The notes under the pieces were generated by a model that had not been told where the DNA came from, made no database searches, and saw only the letters and a program-made list of their open reading frames with translations. This document shows, one piece after another, positions 53,481 through 61,409 of a stretch of DNA of 64,000 nucleotides (positions are counted from its first letter, which is position 1; every line of letters begins with the position of its first letter). The stretch is taken from NCBI GenBank assembly GCA_946481615.1, contig CAMLOR010000001.1:1-64000 (forward strand), written 5' to 3'. Origin of the DNA: an uncultured Aquimonas sp. GTDB taxonomy: Bacteria > Pseudomonadota > Gammaproteobacteria > Xanthomonadales > Xanthomonadaceae. The position numbers and the translations under genes are program-made.

Positions 53481-56271
53481 CGCGCCGATCCACCAAGTCC
53501 GCGTGGTCATCCTCGAGCGCCGCGTCCGCTTCGAGGGCGAGGCGTTCCAATTCTTCATCCAGCGCTTGCAGTTCCGCTTCCGAATCAGCGTCAGCATGCG
53601 GGCCGTCATCGAAGGCGGCCGCGCTGAACGAAATGGTCGGCGGCTTAGGACCCAGCAAGACCACGGGCGCGAAGCGGGCGACTTCGCTGTCTACCCGGTG
53701 CTCCAACGCGAATAGTCCTTCGGCTTCCCCGGAGATTACGGCTACCCAGAACGCTACATCCTGCTGGACGCTGGAATTGAAATCCCGCGCGGCGCGGCGC
53801 GTGGACAGGGAATTCGTGCGGTCGCGGCCGATGGGGAGACGAACGCCATCGCGAGTGAAGGCGTAACCCGGCGCAAGGACCATCGCCCACTCAGAACCGA
53901 ACGTCATCAGCGAAAAGCTAAAGGCCTTGTGTTCATAGTAGGCGACCTGACCGGAGTCCCGCTTCATACGGGCCTTCACCACAGTACGGGTCGCCTTGCG
54001 CACACGCGCCTGATAACTGACCTTCAACTCAGGCTCTTCGCCGCGTCCGAAATAGGCGCGGCGTCGGTCCAACTCGATTTGCAGTCCCTTGGCGCGCAGA
54101 TGTTCAAACACCAGATCGTGCATCAGCTTCAAACAGATCGCCTCGCCGCCGGGCAGTGCGCGCAGCTCATCGAAGCCGAGTGTCTCGATATCTCCTTGAT
54201 CGAAAGGCGTCAGTGATGCGGTCGCAAGGGCCTCGAGGTCGTAGAGCGAATAGAACCGACCGTCACTGACCCACCCACGCGGCACGGCCAATCCGGTAGC
54301 CGACTTGTAGAAGTCCGCATTTCTCTTCGCCGTGGTGCCTGCGTGCCACACGGTCGTGGGCATGGAGATGATGGGGATCAGGTTGGTCGAATAGCGAACC
54401 GTGCCTTCCACGAGCGGCATCGCAGTGTTCGTTATTTCGTCGATTGATTCAGGACGCGCCTGCATAGACACGACGAAGGAGCGGTTGTCGGTGGTGGGGC
54501 CAAACGTCAGCAATCCGTTGTTGTTGACCGTGGCCAGCAGCATGTCCGACAGCCCCGAGCCACGCCGGTCCATTTGGCCACCACCGTAAAAGAGATCGGA
54601 GATGGCCGGATTACGGTATCCTTTGATGAGACGCGAGCGCTCCGCGATCGCATCCTGCAGCGATTGGCTGCCCATCTGAATGACGATGTCGTCCACGAGT
54701 CCTCCCGGACTCGTGACCGTGATTGAATTGGTTGTCGCCGCGACCAACACCGGCTCCGTCCGGTCATAGTCGCGATGCACAATGGCGTTCACGATCATCT
54801 CCTTGATCGCAATCGCGTTGTACGCACTCACGGTGCGGGATACTTCGCCCTTCAATCGGAACTGGAAGTTCACCAGCGAAAGCAGTTCGATCAGATCATC
54901 AAGCTGGTTCCACAGGTTTCCGCCGATCGTACGACGCACCGTGGAAACCTCAGGCGTTGACGATTCTTCCAGGTCAATGTCGCTGCCAAACCGGCTGCGC
55001 AGCCAATACGCCGGACCGGTGGCTTCGAACTCAACACGCGCTTGCGGAAATGCCTCGGACGGGTTGCGAGAAAAGAGCAGCCACCCGGCCAATGTGGGCG
55101 TTCGCACGCCTTCGTTTACCCTGACCAGCGTCAGCAGCTCGGCCGTCTGGTCCAACCAATCCGAATCGAGGCCGACGGGGTGCCACAGCGACGTGCGCTC
55201 GGCGTACTGCTGCAGACGTGCTGCCAGCAGCGGACGTTCCAGGGCGTTCGAGTCAAACCCGGCGAGAGATTTCATGTCCGTCGGAACCCGTCCGACGCTA
55301 GGGCCCGCTCGACGTCGCATCGGCGGCGTGTTGCTGGTCGTCAGACTTTGCAGCAAATCGCGATCGAGCAGCTCGTCGAAGCCCTGGATCGGGACGAGTT
55401 GGAAGTTCGAATGAATGGTGCGGGCCAACTCTTCGACCAGCGGGGCAAGAGATGCCACCTGGTCGCGCTCGCGCACACACCAGTACACCCCTTGAAGGAG
55501 ATTGCTGGAGCGGGCCTGCGCCAGAAACAGATCTCGCATCACCGACGCTTCGTTGCCGCGGTAGCCCACGACGATGACCGGATGATCCCGCAGCATGGCT
55601 CGTAGTGGATCTACCAAATGCGGATCCAGGGTTTGCACTTCGTCGACCAGGTTCTTGTCGGTGTAGTGCTGCACGGAGCCGTGCAAGAACACCAGCTGAG
55701 GATCATGAGGCGCCGAGTTGAACATCACGTAGTCAGCGGGCGTGCGGATCGACACCAATCTGTGGGGACGCGTGTGTTGCGTGGCCGCCTTCTCGAGGCA
55801 CTGGTCGAAGTTGGTCGTCAGCACAGTCGAAATCCATCCCCGGTGAAGGATTTCGGCGAGCGCCGTGTAGCCCGTGGAGGGCGGGACGAGCGGATGGATC
55901 AACTGCTCAAAGAACTCGCGACGATCTCGCTTGACGCCGAGCAAGTTGTCGATCGCGGTGGGGTAGAGATTGGCCAGAGACACATCCGGCCGGAACCAGG
56001 GTTGCGCATTCAGCCAGGGCCAGTAGTCGGATCGTCTGACCGACGAGTCGTCGACGTGCCGACCATGCTCCTTGCACCAAGCCCACTTCGCCGCTTGCTC
56101 GACCGTGCGCGCTGCATCCGGAATACCAGAACGTATGGAGCAGCCCGCGCCCAGTAGCAGAACGGGCTCGTTCTGATCGATGAGCAGAGAACGCAATCGA
56201 CCGACGGTTGCCTGCCGCCAGGGTTGAGCGCCTGGCGAGCCGGGGCTTGCCGCCGTCGTGGAATCGATCAT
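53470..56271 (-). CDS. SIR2 - RecG/Schlafen-like - APAZ effector of the short Argonaute
   Basis: This 933-residue protein has three modules. Residues about 30-290 are a SIR2 domain: GAGCSIRSGIP (41-51) for NAD binding, Asn154 and Asp156 in TTNFDQ and the catalytic His197 in FLHGSV. Residues about 350-640 resemble the AlbA_2/RecG-related ATPase-like module: EMIVNAIVHRDYD (Glu491, Asn495, His499, Asp501) and DLFYGGGQMDRRGSGL. Residues about 650-900 are APAZ: FYSLYDLEALAT, ELDRRRAYF, YYEHKAFSFSLM and YAFTRDGVRLPIG. APAZ binds the short pAgo and helps hold the guide-target duplex. Known SIR2-APAZ proteins are about 570 residues; the extra middle module makes this one unusual. NAD depletion after target recognition is the expected output. 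Confidence 0.85.
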   Translation of the reverse strand: MIDSTTAASPGSPGAQPWRQATVGRLRSLLIDQNEPVLLLGAGCSIRSGIPDAARTVEQAAKWAWCKEHGRHVDDSSVRRSDYWPWLNAQPWFRPDVSLANLYPTAIDNLLGVKRDRREFFEQLIHPLVPPSTGYTALAEILHRGWISTVLTTNFDQCLEKAATQHTRPHRLVSIRTPADYVMFNSAPHDPQLVFLHGSVQHYTDKNLVDEVQTLDPHLVDPLRAMLRDHPVIVVGYRGNEASVMRDLFLAQARSSNLLQGVYWCVRERDQVASLAPLVEELARTIHSNFQLVPIQGFDELLDRDLLQSLTTSNTPPMRRRAGPSVGRVPTDMKSLAGFDSNALERPLLAARLQQYAERTSLWHPVGLDSDWLDQTAELLTLVRVNEGVRTPTLAGWLLFSRNPSEAFPQARVEFEATGPAYWLRSRFGSDIDLEESSTPEVSTVRRTIGGNLWNQLDDLIELLSLVNFQFRLKGEVSRTVSAYNAIAIKEMIVNAIVHRDYDRTEPVLVAATTNSITVTSPGGLVDDIVIQMGSQSLQDAIAERSRLIKGYRNPAISDLFYGGGQMDRRGSGLSDMLLATVNNNGLLTFGPTTDNRSFVVSMQARPESIDEITNTAMPLVEGTVRYSTNLIPIISMPTTVWHAGTTAKRNADFYKSATGLAVPRGWVSDGRFYSLYDLEALATASLTPFDQGDIETLGFDELRALPGGEAICLKLMHDLVFEHLRAKGLQIELDRRRAYFGRGEEPELKVSYQARVRKATRTVVKARMKRDSGQVAYYEHKAFSFSLMTFGSEWAMVLAPGYAFTRDGVRLPIGRDRTNSLSTRRAARDFNSSVQQDVAFWVAVISGEAEGLFALEHRVDSEVARFAPVVLLGPKPPTISFSAAAFDDGPHADADSEAELQALDEELERLALEADAALEDDHADLVDRRDGD

Positions 56272-56381
56272 GGAGACTGCGCAATTCGAAGCGTGTGCAT
56301 AGAAACGAGGTGGCTTTGACCTTCGGTCTGGGACAGCGCGAGTCTAGGGTGACTAACGCGTGGCCGTCAGGTGACAAATTC

Positions 56382-57515
56382 CTAGAGCGGAGCGTCTTCT
56401 GGTGGCGTCTCATCGCTTGCGCCAGGAAGCTTCAACGCGCTGGCGCGACTGGAGAGCAATGTGCCTGCCTGGAAATAGCCCATGACCGTGCCGACGCTGC
56501 GGTGTTCGGTCATGGCCATGACCTCGCCGAGCGCGACCCCCTGGCGTCCGGCTTCGGTGACAAACCCCGAGCGCAGGCTGTGCGCCGCCCAGTCCCCGGG
56601 CAAGGCGGCCAATCCGGCGCGGCGTTGCACGATGCGGGCGACTTGGTCGCTCGAAAGACCCCGCGGGCCGACCGTGTCGTGCCGGAACAGGCGCCGGAAG
56701 AGGGGACCCTCCGTCAGCTTGGCCGCCTCCAACCACGCCGCCACGGCGCGAGCGGCCTCACCGCGCAGCGGCTTCTCTCGCCGCGGACCGGTGGCGTGGG
56801 TCTTGGTGCGGCCCAGGGCGTAGGTCCACGTGTCCTCGCGCAGCCGGCGCAAGTCGCCGACCTCCAGATCGACGACCTCAGAGCGACGGCGTCCGCCGCC
56901 GCTCCACGCCAGCAACAGCAGCGCGCGATCGCGTACGCCCCGCAGGCCGTCGGTGCAGGTGTCGAGCATGGCTTGCAGCGGCTCGGCCACGGCTGCCGTC
57001 TTCTTGCGCGTCACGACGCCGCGCTTGGCCTGGGCGCGGCGTGCCTTGGCAACGAGGGTTTTGATCCGGTGATCGTCCGTCGGCGACTCCCACTGCTGCA
57101 GGCGGTGCCATTTGGCGAGCACGGCCAGCCGGTGCCCAACGGTGGCGGAGGACAACGGCCCGAGTGCTTTTTTTGCCCCCAAGGCCACCAACTGCGCATC
57201 CACCTCGGCGGGAAGTTCATGGCGCAGCCCAGCCCCGACGCGGCGCTCGAGGTGATCGATGACGAATTGGTTGACCACCGTGACGGGCACCGGTTGGGTG
57301 TGGATGCTGCTGCCGTAGCGCAGCGCGTACCAGGCGGCCCAGTAGCGCATCGCCGAGGCGTAGCTGCGCGCGGTGTTCGCGGGTGTGCCTTCGGCGAGAA
57401 ACTCTTCGGTGGCGCGCGCCGTGGCCGCATCCAACGCGTCAGGGTCGAGCAAAGCCTTAGCAGACGTAGTGCCCGGAGCGAGAGGAAGAGGCGTACTATT
57501 CAATACGTCCGACAT
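56382..57515 (-). CDS. tnpS: TnpS-type tyrosine recombinase (cointegrate resolution)
   Basis: This 377-residue protein has an N-terminal SAM-like core-binding domain (NTARSYASAMRYWAAWYA) and a catalytic domain with Arg in GGRRRSEVVDL, HSLRSGF, EHRSVGTVMGYFQAG (His and nucleophile Tyr). It lies next to the right end and diverges from tnpT over 75 bp containing the candidate core site. AGGTGA lies eight bases before the start. In Tn4651, TnpS resolves transposition cointegrates at rst with the help of TnpT. Confidence 0.9.
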   Translation of the reverse strand: MSDVLNSTPLPLAPGTTSAKALLDPDALDAATARATEEFLAEGTPANTARSYASAMRYWAAWYALRYGSSIHTQPVPVTVVNQFVIDHLERRVGAGLRHELPAEVDAQLVALGAKKALGPLSSATVGHRLAVLAKWHRLQQWESPTDDHRIKTLVAKARRAQAKRGVVTRKKTAAVAEPLQAMLDTCTDGLRGVRDRALLLLAWSGGGRRRSEVVDLEVGDLRRLREDTWTYALGRTKTHATGPRREKPLRGEAARAVAAWLEAAKLTEGPLFRRLFRHDTVGPRGLSSDQVARIVQRRAGLAALPGDWAAHSLRSGFVTEAGRQGVALGEVMAMTEHRSVGTVMGYFQAGTLLSSRASALKLPGASDETPPEDAPL

Positions 57516-57542
57516 ATCAAAATCACCTATCGGAAGTCCATT

Positions 57543-57570
57543 GGTCGGATAACTGGTTGCTTATCAGACC
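57543..57570. other. Candidate resolution (rst) core site
   Basis: Arms GGTCGGATAA (57543-57552) and TTATCAGACC (57561-57570) are complementary at nine of ten positions and flank an 8-bp spacer CTGGTTGC. This is the size expected of a tyrosine-recombinase core site, and it lies between tnpS and tnpT where rst is found in Tn4651-type elements. Confidence 0.65.
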
Positions 57571-57590
57571 TTAGCATAGGAGAAGGGGAG

Positions 57591-58583
57591 ATGGCCGTCG
57601 GGGTCCCAGAAGCTGACGTTTTCGCCGCCGCCGATCGCGTGCTCGAGCGTGGCGAACGCCCCACCGTCGAGCGCGTGCGGTTGGAGCTCGGGCGCGGCAG
57701 TCCGGCCCGCGTCGGGCAGCTGCTCGAAGCGTGGTGGGACGCGTTGGCCAAGCGGCTCGCCGGCGAAACCCGACTGCCCGCGCTGCCCACGGCCGCGTCG
57801 GCCGCGTTTACGGATCTGTGGCGCGTGGCGATGGAGGAAGCTCGCGCCGTGGCACACCGCGAGTTCGACGAGCAACGCGTGGCCGTTGAAGCCGAACGCA
57901 GCCAGTTCCAGGCGGACCGAGCCCGGTGGGAACGACAGATCGTCGAGGCCGACCAGGCGAGGAACGACGCGGACGCGGCGCGCAGTCAGGCCGTCGATCG
58001 GCTGGAAGACGTGCAGCGCCTCGTGACGCAACTCGAACATCAGGCCGCCGAGTCGAGCGAGCGTCAAAAAACCCTGGAATTGCAGCTGCAGGCTGCCGAG
58101 CGCGATCGCCGCGAGGCGCAGGAGCACCTGGCCGCGCGAGAGGCGGCCGCGGCCCAGGAGCGCGAAGCCGCCGCTCAGCACCTGCGGAGCGTCGAGGATC
58201 GCAGTCACGCCGAGGTGGATCGGGCCCGCCAGGAGGCGAAGGTCCTTCGAATCGACATCGAGCGTGCAGAACGTGCCCATCAGCAAACCGTTCGCGAGGC
58301 CCAGCAGCGAGAATCGGATCTCCGGCTTCGCCTTGGGCAGGAAGAAAGATCCGTCGGCGAGCACGCCGCACGGGTGCGGGCGCTCGAGGAGCAACTGGCC
58401 CGCCTGGACGGCTTGGGCGATGCGCTACGCAGCGCTCAGGAGGCGATCCGGGCGGGGCTGGATCGGGAAGCTCAGCTTCGCCAAGCGCTGGATGTGGAAA
58501 TCCGCAGGAAAACCGAAGGAATCGATGCCGATGCATCGAAAACCACTAGAAAAAAGGCCTCTGCGAAAGCGAAGAGACCATAG
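57591..58583 (+). CDS. tnpT: TnpT, KfrA-like coiled-coil protein
   Basis: This 330-residue protein has an N-terminal KfrA_N-type DNA-binding region (VFAAADRVLERGERPTVERVRLELGRGSP, shown in part; residues about 8-110) and then a long coiled coil (about 110-305) rich in Glu, Arg and Gln, ending in a Lys-rich tail. ATG 57591 follows GGAGAAGGGG. In Tn4651, TnpT binds rst and stimulates TnpS. Its stop is 101 bp from the transposon end, leaving 58584-58642 without other supported content. Confidence 0.88.
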   Translation: MAVGVPEADVFAAADRVLERGERPTVERVRLELGRGSPARVGQLLEAWWDALAKRLAGETRLPALPTAASAAFTDLWRVAMEEARAVAHREFDEQRVAVEAERSQFQADRARWERQIVEADQARNDADAARSQAVDRLEDVQRLVTQLEHQAAESSERQKTLELQLQAAERDRREAQEHLAAREAAAAQEREAAAQHLRSVEDRSHAEVDRARQEAKVLRIDIERAERAHQQTVREAQQRESDLRLRLGQEERSVGEHAARVRALEEQLARLDGLGDALRSAQEAIRAGLDREAQLRQALDVEIRRKTEGIDADASKTTRKKASAKAKRP

Positions 58584-58642
58584 ACCCCTTGAATTGCAGC
58601 CTCGTTTCAAAAAACGCCTCGCAAGCTACTGATCTACAACAA

Positions 58643-58684
58643 GTTCGAAAACGGCACTTTTTGCACGGAATGTACGGTTACCCC
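58643..58684 (-). repeat. Right terminal inverted repeat (IRR)
   Basis: It ends ...GTACGGTTACCCC and is the complement of 14167-14208 with one mismatch. It is followed immediately by the GAGAA duplication. The subterminal block CTCGTTTCAAAAAACGC (about 58600-58616) also has a counterpart in the left end. Confidence 0.95.
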
Positions 58685-58689
58685 GAGAA
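58685..58689. repeat. Target-site duplication, right copy (GAGAA)
   Basis: GAGAA follows the right inverted repeat, the same as 14162-14166. It is the second copy made when the element entered the receptor gene. Confidence 0.95.
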
Positions 58690-58888
58690 CGAAACCGCAA
58701 CCCCTGGCTACACGCTGGTCGACGCTCACGTCGCCTACCATTTCGACACGGATGCCATCGGCTGGGAGCTGTTCCTGGACGGCAGCAACCTGACCGATCG
58801 CGAGGCGCGCGTGCACACCTCGTTCCTCAAGGAGGTCGTGCAGCTGCCGGGACGCAGTTTCGGCATCGGCGTGCGCGCGTTCTTCTGA
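58690..58888 (+). pseudogene. TonB-dependent metal receptor, 3' part
   Basis: This codes the last 65 residues of the receptor interrupted at 14167: ETATPGYTLVDAHVAYHF, WELFLDGSNLTDREARVHTSF and the terminal GRSFGIGVRAFF, with the usual outer-membrane C-terminal Phe. It continues the frame of the 5' part exactly when the transposon and one GAGAA are removed. An open frame starts inside the transposon (58589) and runs into it, but that is a junction artefact without a signal peptide. Confidence 0.93.
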
Positions 58889-58907
58889 CTCTCGGGCGGG
58901 CACAAAA

Positions 58908-58954
58908 AAAGGCGGGCCCGGAGGCCCGCCTTTGATTCCGGACCGATGGTCCGG
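58908..58954. terminator. Bidirectional terminator between receptor and EF-hand genes
   Basis: The stem AAAGGCGGGCC/GGCCCGCCTTT (58908-58918, 58923-58933) has A-rich sequence before it, which becomes a T-run on the minus strand and so terminates the EF-hand mRNA; it can also act on the receptor mRNA. A second stem CCGGACC/GGTCCGG (58938-58944, 58948-58954) follows. Confidence 0.85.
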
Positions 58955-58960
58955 GATCGT

Positions 58961-59398
58961 TCACTCTTCGTCTTCGACGGTCTCGTCGGTGTCGCCGAGC
59001 TGCAGGTGGCCGTCGAATTCGGCGCGCGACAGGATGCCGTCGCCGTTTTCATCGAGCGTCGAGAAGTTCGCGGTCAGCTCGGTGTCCGCGGCCAGCTCGG
59101 CCGTGGAGAGCGTGCCGTTCTTGTCTGCGTCGAACTTCATGAAGTCGCGCTGCGTGTGGGCGGCTTCGCTCACCAGTTCGCCACGGTTCTGCTCGGTTTG
59201 CGTGCGTGCATCCTGAGCCGCCTGCTGCACGGCCTGGCCGTGGGTGTAGGTGTCGTCCTGCGGCGTGGTGTCGGTGGCCGTGGTGGATGCCGAGGCCGGA
59301 TTCACCGACTGATCCTGCACCGGCTTTTCGGCCAGGGCGGCGCCAGACACGCCGGCGGCGAAGAGGGCGGCGATCGACGTGCTGAGAACTCGATTCAT
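58961..59398 (-). CDS. Exported EF-hand protein
   Basis: This 145-residue protein has a signal peptide (RVLSTSIAALFAAGVSGAALA), a Thr/Gln-rich region and two EF-hand loops (DADKNGTLSTAE and DENGDGILSRAE) near the C-terminus, which ends in an acidic stretch. It probably binds calcium in the periplasm. GGAGGAAG before the start at 59398 supports the choice. The gap 59399-59582 holds its promoter and no other supported gene. Confidence 0.88.
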   Translation of the reverse strand: MNRVLSTSIAALFAAGVSGAALAEKPVQDQSVNPASASTTATDTTPQDDTYTHGQAVQQAAQDARTQTEQNRGELVSEAAHTQRDFMKFDADKNGTLSTAELAADTELTANFSTLDENGDGILSRAEFDGHLQLGDTDETVEDEE

Positions 59399-59582
59399 GG
59401 TCTTCCTCCGTTCGTGCTTCAGAGCGGAGCGCTGTTGCTCCGGAAAATCCTGTAGCACACCGCGTGCCAATGCCCGGTCCGCCATCGCGCGCCGGCCGCG
59501 CGAACGGCAGAGCCCGATGCTTGCACGAATGCTCCGGCCCGCATCGGGCAAGCGCCACGATGCGGATTAAATTCCCGTTGTC

Positions 59583-61409
59583 TCAGAAGCGATATTCGAG
59601 CCGCAGCCCGAGCGAACGGCCGTCGAAATTGCCGCTGGCCTGGCGGCGGTCGGACCAGGCGGCGCGTAGCCGCAGCTCGAAATCCGAGAAGATGCCGAAC
59701 ACCGCCTCGGCGCTGACATCGGTGGCGCTCTTCCAGCCGTCATCGTCGCCGTCGCGCTGCACGCCGGCGGCGGCGTCGAGCGCCAGGCCGTGATCGTCGG
59801 TCCAGCTCCACCAGGCGCGCGCGCCGAGCTGCACGCGGCGATAGTCGTCGGCGGCGTAGTAGCCGCGGCCGATCACGGCCTCGTCGTGATCCTGCCAGTG
59901 CGCGAGCACGCCGACATCCCAATGCCAGCCGCGACTGCGGCGCAGCGGGCGCCAGACGGCGCCCTCGACCACGAAGCGATCATTGTCGTCCACGTCGTCG
60001 ATGCGGCCGCGCTCGATGCGGGCCTGCGCGCGCCAGCGCGCGTCCGGGTGCCAGTCCGCGGCGGCCGCGAGCCAGCGTTGGCGCAAACCGAGCGAAAGCG
60101 ATCGCGGGCTCGCCGCGACGCGGTCGCGGCCAGCCTCCAGGCTCCAGCTCCAGTCGTCGCTGGCCTGCCCGTCGAGACGCGCCGTGCCGATGGTGAGCGA
60201 ATCCAGATCGTCGATGCGCGAACGGCCGACACGCAGATCGACCGCGAGATTCTCCGACGGCGCATGCGAGATGCCGACCAGCGCGCGATCTTCGTCGACC
60301 TGCGCGTCGGCAAGCACCGAAGCGAACGGCCCCGGCCGCGGCGCATCGAAGCGGCGCTGCCGCAGATCCAGCCGCAGCCAGCTCGCGACGCCGAAACGCC
60401 AGGCGCCATACGCGCCAAACGTATCGATCTCGATGTCTTCCGAATCCTCGAAACGCGAGGCCTCGACGCCCACGCGCGAACGCAACGGCAACCACGTGCC
60501 GCGCACAAGATCGCGCGTCTCCTGTGCGTCCGGCTTCATCGCCTGCGCGCGCTCGAGCCAGGGCAGGGCCTGCGCCGGGCGATGGTGCGGTCGTTCCAGC
60601 ACGGTTTCGGTGAACAGCTCGTCGTAGCTCTCGCCGTCCGAACGCAGTTCCGCGTTCAGCGCACGCGCGGCGCGCCAGCGGCCGGACCAGGCCAGCGCAC
60701 GGGCGCGTTCGCCGTCGGCGGCGCGATCGGGTGCCTGCGGGAAGGCCTGGTCGTGATGATCGAGCAGGGCGAGCGACTTGGCGTAGTCGCCGTTCCAGAT
60801 CGCGATGCGGGCGCGATCGATCCAGGCGAGGCGATCCTCCGGATGGCGTTCGAGATGTTCCGCGAACAGCGCATCGGCTTCGTCGAGGCGGTCCTGCCAG
60901 GCGCGCACCCGTCCCAGGTCCGCGGCCAGATCGGTGCGGTCGGGATCGCGCGCGAGCAACTCGTCGAGCGTGCGTTCGGCGAGCGCGTAGTCCGCCAGCC
61001 AGTTGGCGAGGCGCACGCGATCGATCAGCAGCTGATCGTCCTGCGGCCGCAGCACGATGGCGCGTTCGAGGAAGGGAAGGGCCCTGGCCGGCTGCTGCGC
61101 ACTGGCCCAGGCGCGCGAGGCCTCGCGCTGCGCGTCGGCATGATCCGGCTGCAGGTTCGCCGCACGCTCGTAGGCTTCGGCCGCGGCCACCGCATTGCCT
61201 GCGCGCGCTTCCACTTCACCCAGGCGCGTCCAGAGTGCGGCATCGCCTTCGCGCTGCGCCAATGCGTCGCGATAGATGCGCGCCGCCTCCTCCCAGCGCT
61301 GTGCCGCTTCGGCGGCCAATCCTTCCGGCGGCGTCTGCGCCCAGGCCGCGCCGGCCGCCGCGGCCAGCGCGAACGCCAGAACCGCGCGGGGCAGGGCGGC
61401 CGCGCTCAT
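59583..61409 (-). CDS. TPR-containing outer-membrane beta-barrel protein (polysaccharide export type)
   Basis: This 608-residue protein has a signal peptide (AVLAFALAAAAGAAWA), then TPR-like helical repeats (about residues 25-300: ALAQREGDAALWTRLGEVEARAG, AYERAANLQPDHADAQRE and others) and a C-terminal beta-barrel (about 330-608) ending GLRLEYRF. The order TPR then barrel is that of PgaA/PelB/YaiO-type exporters. Its start overlaps the stop of the glycosyltransferase gene (ATGA). Confidence 0.82.
   Translation of the reverse strand: MSAAALPRAVLAFALAAAAGAAWAQTPPEGLAAEAAQRWEEAARIYRDALAQREGDAALWTRLGEVEARAGNAVAAAEAYERAANLQPDHADAQREASRAWASAQQPARALPFLERAIVLRPQDDQLLIDRVRLANWLADYALAERTLDELLARDPDRTDLAADLGRVRAWQDRLDEADALFAEHLERHPEDRLAWIDRARIAIWNGDYAKSLALLDHHDQAFPQAPDRAADGERARALAWSGRWRAARALNAELRSDGESYDELFTETVLERPHHRPAQALPWLERAQAMKPDAQETRDLVRGTWLPLRSRVGVEASRFEDSEDIEIDTFGAYGAWRFGVASWLRLDLRQRRFDAPRPGPFASVLADAQVDEDRALVGISHAPSENLAVDLRVGRSRIDDLDSLTIGTARLDGQASDDWSWSLEAGRDRVAASPRSLSLGLRQRWLAAAADWHPDARWRAQARIERGRIDDVDDNDRFVVEGAVWRPLRRSRGWHWDVGVLAHWQDHDEAVIGRGYYAADDYRRVQLGARAWWSWTDDHGLALDAAAGVQRDGDDDGWKSATDVSAEAVFGIFSDFELRLRAAWSDRRQASGNFDGRSLGLRLEYRF

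Larger units (their letters stand above)
14167..58684. mobile_element. 44.5-kb Tn3-family (Tn4651-like) metal-resistance and defence transposon
   Basis: The element is bounded by 42-bp inverted repeats beginning GGGG and by a GAGAA duplication. Its left end carries a 975-residue Tn3 transposase. Its right end carries the divergent tyrosine recombinase TnpS and coiled-coil TnpT with a candidate resolution site between, an arrangement known from Tn4651 and relatives. There is no serine resolvase (tnpR). Cargo spans mercury uptake, copper/silver and cobalt/zinc/cadmium efflux, and at the right end a short Argonaute system. Because ends, transposase, resolution genes and duplication all appear intact, the element looks mobile or recently so. 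Confidence 0.95.

Noticed and set aside
56208..57590. Extended N-terminus of TnpT reading across tnpS
   Set aside because: It is antisense to tnpS and crosses the candidate resolution site; ATG 57591 has a strong ribosome site.
58589..58888. Independent 99-residue gene at the right transposon junction
   Set aside because: Its first part is transposon end sequence including the inverted repeat; the rest is the C-terminus of the interrupted receptor.
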